Positions 1 through 6,380 of a stretch of 7,060 bases of DNA are shown piece by piece. The notes under the pieces were generated by a model. It was not told the DNA's origin. It saw only the letters and a program-made list of their open reading frames with translations, and ran no database searches. The stretch spans positions 1 through 7,060 of the forward strand of contig JACUTO010000077.1 of NCBI GenBank assembly GCA_014859755.1, given 5' to 3'. Each line of letters starts with the position of its first letter. The first letter of the stretch is position 1. This DNA comes from Candidatus Bathyarchaeota archaeon (lineage in GTDB: Archaea; Thermoproteota; Bathyarchaeia; Bathyarchaeales; Bathyarchaeaceae). The translations under genes and the position numbers were made by a program.

Positions 1-89
1 GCGCGCATGCCTGCTTGTTTCGCAAATCGCAATATATCTGTCTTCTTAAACACTTCAGATTAGCCACTATTTTTGCGCACGAAACTTTC

Positions 90-98
90 TTTTTAAGA
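90..98 (+). promoter_or_regulatory. Possible TATA box for the zinc-knuckle gene
   Basis: The T-rich element TTTTTAAGA is preceded by the purine-containing stretch CGAAACTT, which could serve as a BRE. It lies about 40 bases before the ATG at 138, so transcription would start near 118-122 and leave a short leader. The partial ribosome site AGGATGAG (127-134) follows. This is inferred from spacing and composition only. Confidence 0.35.
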
Positions 99-137
99 TT
101 TGCTATCCATCAATTCATGAGCGTGTAGGATGAGAAC

Positions 138-335
138 ATGAACCATTTGTTTTGCGATTGTTGCGGAGATATCGTTAAGGCTGTATATCCATGCAAGTTT
201 GTTTTTCATGATGGTTTAATACACGATTTTAATATATGTCCAGATTGCATGGATAACGGAACACTCGAAATAGATCTTAAGCGAAAAAGGCTGGTTGTTC
301 AAATCCTTTCCAGATTATCCAGATCCAAAAAATAA
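138..335 (+). CDS. Small double zinc-knuckle (zinc-ribbon-like) protein
   Basis: This is a 65-residue protein with two CxxC pairs, C6-x2-C9 and C34-x2-C37. Cys8 lies inside the first pair, and Cys19, His24 and His29 lie between the pairs. This spacing suits one structural zinc ion held by two knuckles, as in zinc ribbons. The tail (residues 44-65) is rich in Lys and Arg and could touch nucleic acid. There is no signal peptide or membrane segment. The ATG follows a partial ribosome site (AGGATGAG) three bases upstream; an earlier ATG at 130 meets a stop after three codons. The gene converges on the KITE-like gene with 32 bases between the stops, so it is probably its own transcript. I do not recognise a named family. 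A role as a DNA- or RNA-binding accessory protein is only a guess. Confidence 0.6.
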   Translation: MNHLFCDCCGDIVKAVYPCKFVFHDGLIHDFNICPDCMDNGTLEIDLKRKRLVVQILSRLSRSKK

Positions 336-336
336 T
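327..336 (-). terminator. Possible T-tract terminator for the kleisin/KITE operon
   Basis: On the minus strand, about 32 bases past the stop of the KITE-like gene, the transcript would read ATTATTTTTT. A T-rich tract without a needed hairpin is typical of intrinsic termination in archaea. It overlaps the last codons of the convergent zinc-knuckle gene. Confidence 0.35.
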
Positions 337-367
337 ATGCACACACTAATCGTCAAAGATGCGCGCG

Positions 368-943
368 CTAGGCATAACCATTTAAAGTTTTTTCTTTTGA
401 CAAAAGTAGGTCAATAAGTGCTTTTTGGTCGATTTCAGCTCGGGTTCTCCAGTCCAGGTAAAGTTGTTTGTTTTCATCTTCAGCTAGGTATCCGTATCGA
501 ATGTAACGGTTCATGTTTATGTCAACCCTCCAGCCTGGAAGCTTGTTTCGCAGAAGGTCTTCTACTTCTTCGCGAGGAGCCTTTCCCTTCTTGGCTATAA
601 TGTAGAATATGGCTGTGGCTAGACCAGCTATGTCGTCTATGCGCCAGCCCATCATCTTATTTTCTTTCGGAGTTAGCCCTCCCCTGAGAGTTATGTAGAA
701 TCGCGCCCTATCCAACTGTTCGAGGGTTGGTTCTCCAGCGGGCTTCTCCCCCTCAAAAACGGTTTTCACCTGCAGATCCAGCTTTTCCAGATGGCCATCC
801 AGTATTTTGAGTACTTTAGGGTAATCTGACCCCAGTTTCCTCCTTAGTTCCCACCCCTTCACGCCAGGCTTTCTGTGACGTCTATAAAAGAGAAGGTGGG
901 TTGCCCTCTTGATTTTCCTTGTGTAGTATGCTTTTCTCTTCAA
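368..943 (-). CDS. KITE-type double winged-helix protein, MAGE/Nse3-like (candidate SMC-kleisin partner)
   Basis: From a TTG start this is a 191-residue basic, soluble protein. The open frame reaches an ATG at 973, but no ribosome site precedes that ATG, whereas AAAGGAGG (953-960) sits nine bases before TTG at 943, and that TTG overlaps the kleisin stop as TTGA. Residues about 7-88 look like a first winged helix, ending in a hydrophobic wing strand (FYITLRG). Residues about 102-168 look like a second one: helix DDIAGLATAIFYIIAKKGKA, then EEVEDLLR, ending LYLDWRTRAEID. This second half recalls the MAGE/Nse3 pattern, in which a GLL-hydrophobic helix with KG is followed much later by WGPR-x-x-x-E. 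KITE proteins (ScpB, MukE, Nse1, Nse3) bind kleisins, and the coupling to a kleisin-like gene fits that. A generic DNA-binding winged-helix protein is the alternative. The family call comes from memory of the motifs. Confidence 0.65.
   Translation of the reverse strand: MKRKAYYTRKIKRATHLLFYRRHRKPGVKGWELRRKLGSDYPKVLKILDGHLEKLDLQVKTVFEGEKPAGEPTLEQLDRARFYITLRGGLTPKENKMMGWRIDDIAGLATAIFYIIAKKGKAPREEVEDLLRNKLPGWRVDINMNRYIRYGYLAEDENKQLYLDWRTRAEIDQKALIDLLLSKEKTLNGYA
387..398 (+). terminator. Possible T-tract terminator for the zinc-knuckle gene
   Basis: The plus strand reads GTTTTTTCTTTT about 50 bases past the stop at 335. It lies inside the 3' end of the convergent gene, so the two genes may end transcription within each other. 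The tract also encodes Lys/Glu codons on the other strand, so it may be there for coding reasons. Confidence 0.3.
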
Positions 944-1758
944 TTTTGTTTGCCTCCTTTCCATTTCGTCCATTCTTCAAAGCTTATGGAAACCGGAATG
1001 GAAACCATCTGCTTTTTTCCGAGCATGGACCTTTGTTTTTCGAAGGGTTTGATGAAGATTTCTTCCTCTAAGGGATGCAGTTCTAGGGTTGCGTATCCAT
1101 AGGTTACGAGAAAACTTGCCATGTAAGCTCTCTTTATGGTTTCATAATAGGTGTCGGCGCCGATGAAATTCCAGTATAGAATTTTTTCTTCTCCGTCAAC
1201 TCTGTGCTTCAATTCTTCCCAGAAAACTTCCAACTCCTCCACGAAGGATTTCTCAGCCAGTATTCTTAGCTTAACCAATTCTTCGCGCGTGGTAGCTCCG
1301 GTTTCCATTTCTAAGGAACCAGTTTTTAGCCATCTCTCGCTTAGGGGAAGAAGACTTTGCCAGTATTTGGTGGCTTCTGCTAGGCTGTGAAGGGAAATCT
1401 GTTCTAATTCGATGATGGGGTACCAAGCTTCTAGAAAAACTGTAGCAAGCTCTTCCTTGCTTAATGTCCGTATTTTTTCTTCGAGGAGGAAGGGATCTGT
1501 GTAGAGGGAAGTTGATCGATGTTTTACCCAGTCTCCTTGAAGTTTGATTATGGATGCGAGTTGGTGGATGGCTTCTGCGTCTAGGCAGAGTTCTTCCGGC
1601 AATTCCCATTCTGGGAAATATTTTTGAATAACTGCTATGATGTCGTCAACATCTACATTAAACGGATCGATGCCCCTTTCTTCAACAGATTTGCACATGT
1701 CGATGACGCGTTGAAGATGCTCACTGCCCCGCTTTTTCCTCTGCCTCTTTGAAGACAA
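940..1758 (-). CDS. Kleisin-like protein with ScpA-like N-terminus and Nse4-like C-terminus
   Basis: This is a 272-residue acidic, soluble protein. A TTG start follows the ribosome site GAGGTAG by a few bases, and an in-frame TAA lies directly before the TTG, so no longer start is possible. Residues 29-85 (GIDPFNVDVDDIIAVI, then LDAEAIHQLASIIKLQ) follow the ScpA N-terminal pattern, where an IDPWDVDI-like motif is followed by two helices that contact the SMC neck. The middle (about 95-195) is helical and charged. Residues 203-267 read like the Nse4 C-terminal domain: YYETIKRAYMASFLVTYGYA, then L-rich strands ending IKP, then QMVSIPVSISFEEW. Nse4 in eukaryotes has an E-N-I-F-x-x-SFLV-x-x-G-x-A segment, then IEP, then a VSISYxEW ending. 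Kleisins bridge SMC heads and recruit KITE proteins, matching the coupled downstream gene. An ordinary ScpA is the alternative. Confidence 0.7.
   Translation of the reverse strand: MSSKRQRKKRGSEHLQRVIDMCKSVEERGIDPFNVDVDDIIAVIQKYFPEWELPEELCLDAEAIHQLASIIKLQGDWVKHRSTSLYTDPFLLEEKIRTLSKEELATVFLEAWYPIIELEQISLHSLAEATKYWQSLLPLSERWLKTGSLEMETGATTREELVKLRILAEKSFVEELEVFWEELKHRVDGEEKILYWNFIGADTYYETIKRAYMASFLVTYGYATLELHPLEEEIFIKPFEKQRSMLGKKQMVSIPVSISFEEWTKWKGGKQN
953..960 (-). promoter_or_regulatory. Strong ribosome binding site that sets the KITE-like start
   Basis: On the minus strand AAAGGAGG lies inside the last codons of the kleisin-like gene, nine bases before TTG at 943-941. That TTG shares bases with the kleisin TGA (942-940), giving a TTGA overlap typical of translational coupling. 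It favours the TTG over the upstream ATG codons at 973 and 964. Confidence 0.7.
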
Positions 1759-1763
1759 TTAAG

Positions 1764-1770
1764 CTACCTC
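1764..1770 (-). promoter_or_regulatory. Ribosome binding site of the kleisin-like gene
   Basis: The minus strand reads GAGGTAG with GAGGT ending seven bases before the TTG at 1758-1756. It is a good match to the archaeal anti-Shine-Dalgarno sequence and supports a TTG start that ATG-only gene calling would miss. Confidence 0.65.
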
Positions 1771-1822
1771 TTTAACAAGGAAAGTAATCTGGTCGGCTCT
1801 GTTCTCACTAACGTTTCCATCC

Positions 1823-1835
1823 TCTTAAACACTTC
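1823..1835 (-). promoter_or_regulatory. Possible BRE/TATA promoter of the kleisin/KITE operon
   Basis: The minus strand reads GAAGTGTTTAAGA, with a TATA-like core (GTTTAAG) behind a purine-rich BRE-like stretch. Transcription would start near 1800 and leave a leader of about 40 bases holding the GAGGT site. The same 13 bases occur again at 44-56 in the same orientation. Confidence 0.4.
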
Positions 1836-1972
1836 CAAGGGAAAGTTAAGTAGATCGCATTTTTTACTGGCATTGATTTATCACTTATTTTTCTAAGTAG
1901 ACGGATGAAGATGCCCCGCTTTTATTTTTTGTCATTCATGTGTTATCATAATCGCGGAACTTGTTCGTAAAT

Positions 1973-1981
1973 CTTATATTA
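1973..1981 (+). promoter_or_regulatory. TATA box of the permease/phosphoesterase unit
   Basis: CTTATATTA lies 30-39 bases before the ATG at 2012. With the usual spacing of about 25 bases, transcription would begin near 2002-2007. That leaves only five to ten bases before ATG 2012, close to leaderless, or about 25 bases with a full ribosome site before TTG 2030. Confidence 0.5.
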
Positions 1982-2011
1982 GAAACGCTATAACTTAGTG
2001 CCTTATACGCT

Positions 2012-3592
2012 ATGGAGGAGGATAGAAGTTTGGAGAAAGAAGTCTTTGTACGAAAAGCTTCAGGTCTCATCAGGAATATATCAGCGTTAGACGCGATGGT
2101 TTTTAACTTAATGGTTATGGCTCCTACCGCTGTTTTAGTCTACGGTATCTGGGCTTCAGAGATCTGGCCAGGTGTGCACCTACCTACAACAGCGCTCATA
2201 TGTATTCCTCTATGTATAATCGTTGGACTTTTCTACGCGCTATATTCGGCTGCAATGCCACGTTCAGGTGGAGATTACGTATGGATCAGCAGGACCCTCC
2301 ACCCAGTGCTGGGATTTATGTCTACTTTTTGGCTATTCATATGTATATTGAGCGTCGCGGGGGCATATATTCCTTGGTTTACCCAGTGGGCACTTGCTCC
2401 GATACTCGAAGCTAATGGATACGCAGAGGCAGCTACCGTTGTGTCTACCGATTGGTTTAGTTTCGTCTTCGCCGTTATCTGGTATCTCATATGCGCCCTC
2501 CTCATATCCAGAGGTGGTAAGATAACGTCTAGAGTACTTGAGGTATTCTTTGGCGTGATTATTGTGGGTCTTATCGTCTACGTTGTGACTTTGGTAACTG
2601 GAGGTTCTGCCCAATTTGCAACGAACTTCAATGCCATGTCCTCGATGAACTATGAAGCCACTATTCAAAACGCTATAGAGACGGGTTTTCCAGGGAAATT
2701 CTTGATGGGAGCGACCCTTGTAGGGTTCTCTTTCACTCTGATAAACTTCCTTGGTTTTCATTGCTCAATATACGCTTCTGGTGAGATCAAGGAAGTACAC
2801 AAGTCTCAATTCACGGCTATTATCGGAGCTGTCATAATCTTCGGGTTGATAGATTGGATAGCCTACCAAGCATCATATGTGGGGATGGGTGGCGATTTTG
2901 TCGGAGCGCTCTCTTACCTTGCAGCAACAGGCCACGCTTCATATACTCTGCCCTTCGCCGAACCTTTCTTCGTTCCGTTCTTATACCAATATGCAGTCAA
3001 TTCCTCTGTTTACACCCTTGTAATGTGCTGCTGGTCGGCGATGATCTTGGGAGCAATACTGACGTATGTCGCGATAGGAGTGCGTTTGGTCTTCGCTTGG
3101 TCTTTTGATAGAGTCTTGCCAACAAGTCTGTCAAAGGTGGATAAACGCTACGGATCGCCCTATACGGCTTTGATTTTCGTAACAATCGTGGCTATAATAC
3201 TTCAGGCAGTTTGGATTTGGACTCCAATGCTAAGCTACTTCGCATATATTGTCATGGGCTGGATGATAGTACAAGCCATCTGCGGAATCTCAGGGCTTGT
3301 GTTCCCCCGCGTTAAAAAAGACATATACGAAAAAGCACCAGCGATAGTGCGAGCCAAGATAGGTCCAGTTCCATGGTTGTCGATCCTCGCTGTTCTTACA
3401 ATACTAATTTCAATCTACTTAGGATATGCCAGTATGTTGCCAGCAATGGTGGGAACAATAGATCCATCCATCCTAGTATTTACCTTTGGCGTATTTGCTG
3501 TGGGTGCAGTGATCTACTACATTTCAGCTATATACCACAAGAAGATCGGAATCCCCTTAGATCTGACTTTCAAGGAAATACCACCAGAGTAG
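2012..3592 (+). CDS. APC-superfamily amino acid/amine permease
   Basis: This 526-residue integral membrane protein probably has 12 or more membrane segments. Clear hydrophobic spans fall near residues 27-48, 57-80, 98-120, 148-165, 172-195, 228-252, 267-285, 325-352, 384-402, 404-430, 448-468 and 480-505. Residues 81-94 (AMPRSGGDYVWISR) match the APC signature after the second span. S-G-E-I-K (256-260) followed by K-S-Q, and the FAWSFDRVLP segment (351-360), are also typical. The family carries amino acids, polyamines or other organic cations, by proton or sodium coupling or by exchange. Nothing here fixes the substrate. GGAGGAGG (2014-2021) lies eight bases before an in-frame TTG at 2030, so the true protein may start at Leu7, with 520 residues. 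It is probably cotranscribed with the phosphoesterase 27 bases downstream. Confidence 0.9.
   Translation: MEEDRSLEKEVFVRKASGLIRNISALDAMVFNLMVMAPTAVLVYGIWASEIWPGVHLPTTALICIPLCIIVGLFYALYSAAMPRSGGDYVWISRTLHPVLGFMSTFWLFICILSVAGAYIPWFTQWALAPILEANGYAEAATVVSTDWFSFVFAVIWYLICALLISRGGKITSRVLEVFFGVIIVGLIVYVVTLVTGGSAQFATNFNAMSSMNYEATIQNAIETGFPGKFLMGATLVGFSFTLINFLGFHCSIYASGEIKEVHKSQFTAIIGAVIIFGLIDWIAYQASYVGMGGDFVGALSYLAATGHASYTLPFAEPFFVPFLYQYAVNSSVYTLVMCCWSAMILGAILTYVAIGVRLVFAWSFDRVLPTSLSKVDKRYGSPYTALIFVTIVAIILQAVWIWTPMLSYFAYIVMGWMIVQAICGISGLVFPRVKKDIYEKAPAIVRAKIGPVPWLSILAVLTILISIYLGYASMLPAMVGTIDPSILVFTFGVFAVGAVIYYISAIYHKKIGIPLDLTFKEIPPE
2014..2021 (+). promoter_or_regulatory. Strong ribosome binding site inside the longest permease frame
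   Basis: GGAGGAGG begins at the last base of the ATG at 2012 and ends eight bases before the in-frame TTG at 2030-2032. The spacing is ideal for TTG as the start. The ATG at 2012 has no ribosome site of its own but could work on a leaderless message. Confidence 0.55.
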
Positions 3593-3619
3593 CGCAAGAT
3601 AAGGCGGACGGGGGCCATC

Positions 3620-4576
3620 TTGGCAAAGATGCGCGTATACTTCACTACGGATGTTCATGGCTCTGAAGTGTGTTTCAAAAAATTCGTAAATGCAGGCAAG
3701 TTCTACAAAGCGAACGTAGCGATCCTCGGGGGCGACATAACAGGAAAGGCGATTATTCCAATAATGGAGAAGCCAGATGGCACCTTCCACTGTAAGTTTC
3801 TCGGTGAATCTCTAAGAGTAAAAAAGGGAAAGGAATTAGACGATTTAATGCAAAGAATCAAGGCCATAGGTTACTATCCCTATCCCACAAGTCCATCAGA
3901 AACAGAAGAGTTGTCTCAAAACCACGAAAAGTTAGAGGCTGTTTTCTTGGAGTTAACTAAAGAGTCAGTTAGAAGATGGGTAGAAATAGCCGAGGAACGG
4001 CTCAGAAACACGGGAATAAAATGTTATGTATCCCCGGGCAACGACGACAGCTACTCCATTGATCCAATACTAACCGAATCCGAGTATGTCATTAACCCCG
4101 ATGGAAAAATTGTCACTATCAACGGCGACATCGAAATGATTAGTTTAGGGAATGCAAACATAACCCCGTGGAACTGTCCCAGAGATATTCCTGAAGAGAA
4201 GTTGTTTCAGAAAATAGACAATTTGGCATCACAACTCAAGAATACTGAGAAATCCATATTTAACATCCACGTCCCGCCCTATGGATCAGGAATTGACTCT
4301 GCACCAGAATTAGACCAGGAACTAAGACCTAAGCTTGAGCCAGGTGGCAGTTTCAAAATGATATCGGTTGGAAGTAAAGCAGTACACGAAACAATATTAA
4401 AATATCAGCCTCTTTTGGGCTTGCATGGTCACATCCACGAATCCAAAGGTTTCATTAAACTTGGTCGGACCCTATGCCTAAACCCTGGCAGCGAATATCA
4501 AGAGGGAATACTTAGAGGCGTTCTGGTACAGCTATCTGACGGTAAGATTAAAGATTTCATGTTCGTATCTGGGTAA
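3620..4576 (+). CDS. Calcineurin-like metallophosphoesterase
   Basis: This 318-residue soluble protein has the metallophosphoesterase motifs in order: D11-V-H13, G37-G38-D39, G140-N141-D142, H217 (in NIHVPPYG) and G270-H271-I272-H273, with N288-P-G-S afterwards. These residues bind two metal ions and catalyse phosphoester hydrolysis, so it should be an active enzyme. An insert of about 90 residues (50-135), charged and helical, separates the second and third motifs and may cap the active site. The substrate is unknown. Cyclic nucleotide or nucleotide phosphodiester cleavage is possible for this fold, but nothing here shows it. The start is uncertain: TTG at 3620 or ATG at 3629 (Met4); the latter gives MRVYFTTDVHG, a usual beginning for the family. 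Neither has a clear ribosome site. It probably shares a message with the permease. Confidence 0.88.
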   Translation: MAKMRVYFTTDVHGSEVCFKKFVNAGKFYKANVAILGGDITGKAIIPIMEKPDGTFHCKFLGESLRVKKGKELDDLMQRIKAIGYYPYPTSPSETEELSQNHEKLEAVFLELTKESVRRWVEIAEERLRNTGIKCYVSPGNDDSYSIDPILTESEYVINPDGKIVTINGDIEMISLGNANITPWNCPRDIPEEKLFQKIDNLASQLKNTEKSIFNIHVPPYGSGIDSAPELDQELRPKLEPGGSFKMISVGSKAVHETILKYQPLLGLHGHIHESKGFIKLGRTLCLNPGSEYQEGILRGVLVQLSDGKIKDFMFVSG

Positions 4577-4585
4577 ATTCAACCA

Positions 4586-5422
4586 TTAGCGCACAATAGT
4601 CTCAACCGGCCGCCACCATTCTTTGCTTGTCCCCTTCTTTCCCCTTTTCTTCCATTTTTGGGTCTTAGGTTCAGCGTCAATAAACATTATTATTCTATCT
4701 ACCTTGTCGTAGATGTCTGTCAAATCTTCCGGGGTTAAAAGGTCTTTTAAACGGTAATTATCCGCGAAAACCTTCACTTTGTTGAGGTTTATTTTCGCGT
4801 CATACCAAAATCCCCAGTCATCGGCTAAGATTTTAGCAACATATTTAATGTTAATAGTCTCTTTTTGGTCCAGTTGATCTATTTCATGGGCTCTAAGCAA
4901 GACTATGATGTCCTTAATGTCTTTTTCGTTGATTTCGTGAATCTGAAGTTTTTCTAGGAGGAGGTCTGCGAGGGGAATAGTGGGCAAATCTAACCCTAAT
5001 CTTCCTTTTTTAGCATTGGAACCAAAATGAATGTCATGGCTGAACTGGAGCTTGTCAAAGAAAATGTCTACGTGGTACAGTTCCTCTGGATGATGATACA
5101 AGAGCCTTTCTTTTCCATGCATCAGCATGAAATGTCCAGAATGTTTAAAACCAAGCACGTCTTCCATGAGCTTTCGGACCTTGGCGCGTTCTTTGCTGTA
5201 AGCCATGAAGTCAATATCGGTGAAGGCTTGCTTTTCGTTCCCCAATCTTTTGAGTCTTCTGTGCAGGTCATCGTATTCATGACTATGGATTTTTACTGCC
5301 AAGGCTCCTAGTAATCTCAGGGTTACCTTGTGCCTTTCGCCCTCTTCAACTATCTTGAGGGCATCTTTAATGAAAACTTCGTCATCCGTCGCCTGTCCAG
5401 AATGTTCCATTTTAAAATTCAA
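4586..5422 (-). CDS. Stand-alone nucleotidyltransferase-fold protein
   Basis: This 278-residue soluble protein shows the minimal nucleotidyltransferase pattern: L-L-G39-A-L-A-V, then D69-I-D71 after a strand, then H-V-D119-I-F-F. The Asp residues would bind metal and the Gly motif would bind the nucleotide. Residues 150-181 (PLADLLLEKLQIHEINEKDI and on to LLRAHEI) and 197-214 (ILADDWGFWYDAKINLNK) are the helical part typical of one subgroup of these proteins in archaea and bacteria. Residues 252-270 form a Lys-rich tail. The usual Gly-Gly or Gly-Ser is Gly-Ala here. No antitoxin-like partner is adjacent, so I do not call it a toxin. It starts 17 bases after the amidase stop, so it is likely cotranscribed. 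TTG at 5422 and ATG at 5410 (Met5) are both possible; neither has a strong ribosome site. Its substrate is unknown. Confidence 0.75.
   Translation of the reverse strand: MNFKMEHSGQATDDEVFIKDALKIVEEGERHKVTLRLLGALAVKIHSHEYDDLHRRLKRLGNEKQAFTDIDFMAYSKERAKVRKLMEDVLGFKHSGHFMLMHGKERLLYHHPEELYHVDIFFDKLQFSHDIHFGSNAKKGRLGLDLPTIPLADLLLEKLQIHEINEKDIKDIIVLLRAHEIDQLDQKETINIKYVAKILADDWGFWYDAKINLNKVKVFADNYRLKDLLTPEDLTDIYDKVDRIIMFIDAEPKTQKWKKRGKKGTSKEWWRPVETIVR
4645..4659 (+). terminator. Possible T-tract terminator for the permease/phosphoesterase unit
   Basis: About 70 bases past the phosphoesterase stop, the plus strand becomes pyrimidine-rich and holds two T runs (TTTTCTTCCATTTTT). Archaeal RNA polymerase can stop at such tracts. 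The tract also encodes the Lys-rich tail of the convergent nucleotidyltransferase, so it may simply reflect those codons. Confidence 0.3.
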
Positions 5423-5439
5423 CTTCTCTCAAACTTCTT

Positions 5440-6375
5440 TTACATACGTTGTAGATGTGTTTTTGGGAGCTTCGCAACAACTGTGAACAGTGGGTCAACG
5501 ATCTGGGCAAGTCGGGCTTTGGCTGCTACGCTAAGAAACATATAAGCATCGTAGCGTTCAAGCTCATAGTCTTCTTCCAACCATTTGATTAGTTCTAGGA
5601 AAGCGAGTCTAACTGCGTCCTCTAAGGGCCTAGCACTACAAACAGTCATAATTTCATCTGAGGATTCGATACGCGGCCAATCGATACTTTTGTTCTTTAT
5701 CAGATCAACCTTCATAGTTACTATGGATGGAATTTCAATGGCTGTTCCGCAGATTTCTCCATCTCCTTGAACTGCATGAACGTCGCCTAGTCCAAGTAAG
5801 GCTCCTTTCGCCGCCACTGGAAGATAGAGCCTATTACCCGGACAGACCTCCGGTGTGTCCATGTTACCCCCATGCTTTCCAGGTGTAACTGTGGATATGG
5901 CCTCTGATGCTGGTGAGACGCCTATTGTTCCTATAAAGGGTTTGACGGGGATATTTGTCTCTCTTTCATCGTTCAGCGTATAGATAACTTTGCCGTCGAT
6001 GATTTTGGAAAACTTTGTAAGGGGAGGGGACGATTTCAACCATCCTTCCAATCCTCCAAATCCTGGTACAACCGTGGTCACGCCCATGTCTGGAATTGAT
6101 ATGCTGATTATTTCAATGGCTAGCGTATCTCCGGGCTCTGCGCCTTCAATGTATATGGGGCCTGTAACTGGATTGTCGTAAAGGGGTGTGTCACTTTCAA
6201 GCACATCTTTCAACGTTTGATCGGGCTTCACTAGGTTTGCGAAGCAATCCCATGTTTCGACTTCGACAACTTCGCCCGGCTTAACGGTTGCCACAGGCTT
6301 GTTTAACGGTCCAAAGGTACAGTTATTAACGAAGGACAGCTCTTCAAAAGGCGTTTTTCTGATTTTCCTCACCAT
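5440..6375 (-). CDS. Acetamidase/formamidase family amidohydrolase (FmdA/AmdA type)
   Basis: From ATG 6375 this is a 311-residue soluble protein. It has the family landmarks in order: NPVTGPIYIEGAEPGDTL (about 68-85), FIGTIGVSPA (about 147-156), the TPGKHGGNMDTPEV segment (about 164-177) and GDVHAVQGDGEICGTAIE (about 197-214). The last two carry the His, Asp and Glu residues expected at the active site. The family hydrolyses small amides such as formamide or acetamide to ammonia and the acid, supplying nitrogen; which amide is used cannot be read from sequence. The frame extends to an ATG at 6423, but GAGGTGG (6381-6387) lies five bases before ATG 6375, and a likely TATA box at 6430-6437 would start transcription downstream of 6423. 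The nucleotidyltransferase follows 17 bases after the stop. The gene is intact and of normal length. Confidence 0.9.
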   Translation of the reverse strand: MVRKIRKTPFEELSFVNNCTFGPLNKPVATVKPGEVVEVETWDCFANLVKPDQTLKDVLESDTPLYDNPVTGPIYIEGAEPGDTLAIEIISISIPDMGVTTVVPGFGGLEGWLKSSPPLTKFSKIIDGKVIYTLNDERETNIPVKPFIGTIGVSPASEAISTVTPGKHGGNMDTPEVCPGNRLYLPVAAKGALLGLGDVHAVQGDGEICGTAIEIPSIVTMKVDLIKNKSIDWPRIESSDEIMTVCSARPLEDAVRLAFLELIKWLEEDYELERYDAYMFLSVAAKARLAQIVDPLFTVVAKLPKTHLQRM

Positions 6376-6380
6376 AGTTT

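Noticed and set aside
1..63. Plus-strand open stretch from the left edge to a TAG, perhaps the end of an upstream gene
   Set aside because: Only 20 residues are visible and they match nothing I recognise. Another frame is open to 128, so neither can be chosen.
355..366. A shared 12-mer CAAAGATGCGCG at about 355 and 3624
   Set aside because: The second copy lies in the phosphoesterase start region; no common context or spacing suggests a functional repeat.
1271..1609. A 112-codon minus-strand frame overlapping the kleisin-like gene
   Set aside because: It has Arg/Ser/Pro-rich, low-sense composition and no ribosome site; it is an out-of-frame shadow of the kleisin-like gene.
1905..1970. A 21-codon open frame from ATG in the divergent intergenic region
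   Set aside because: It has no ribosome site and lies just upstream of the permease promoter; chance is the simpler explanation.
1759..2011. Possible RNA gene or riboswitch in the divergent region
   Set aside because: I found no tRNA T-loop, C/D box pair or strong stem; promoters for both flanking operons account for most of it.
2333..2761. A 142-codon minus-strand frame inside the permease gene
   Set aside because: It lies antisense to a clearly coding membrane protein and shows no recognisable motif.
4586..5422. Nucleotidyltransferase as a toxin of a toxin-antitoxin pair
   Set aside because: No small partner gene is adjacent; its neighbours are an amidase and a convergent phosphoesterase.
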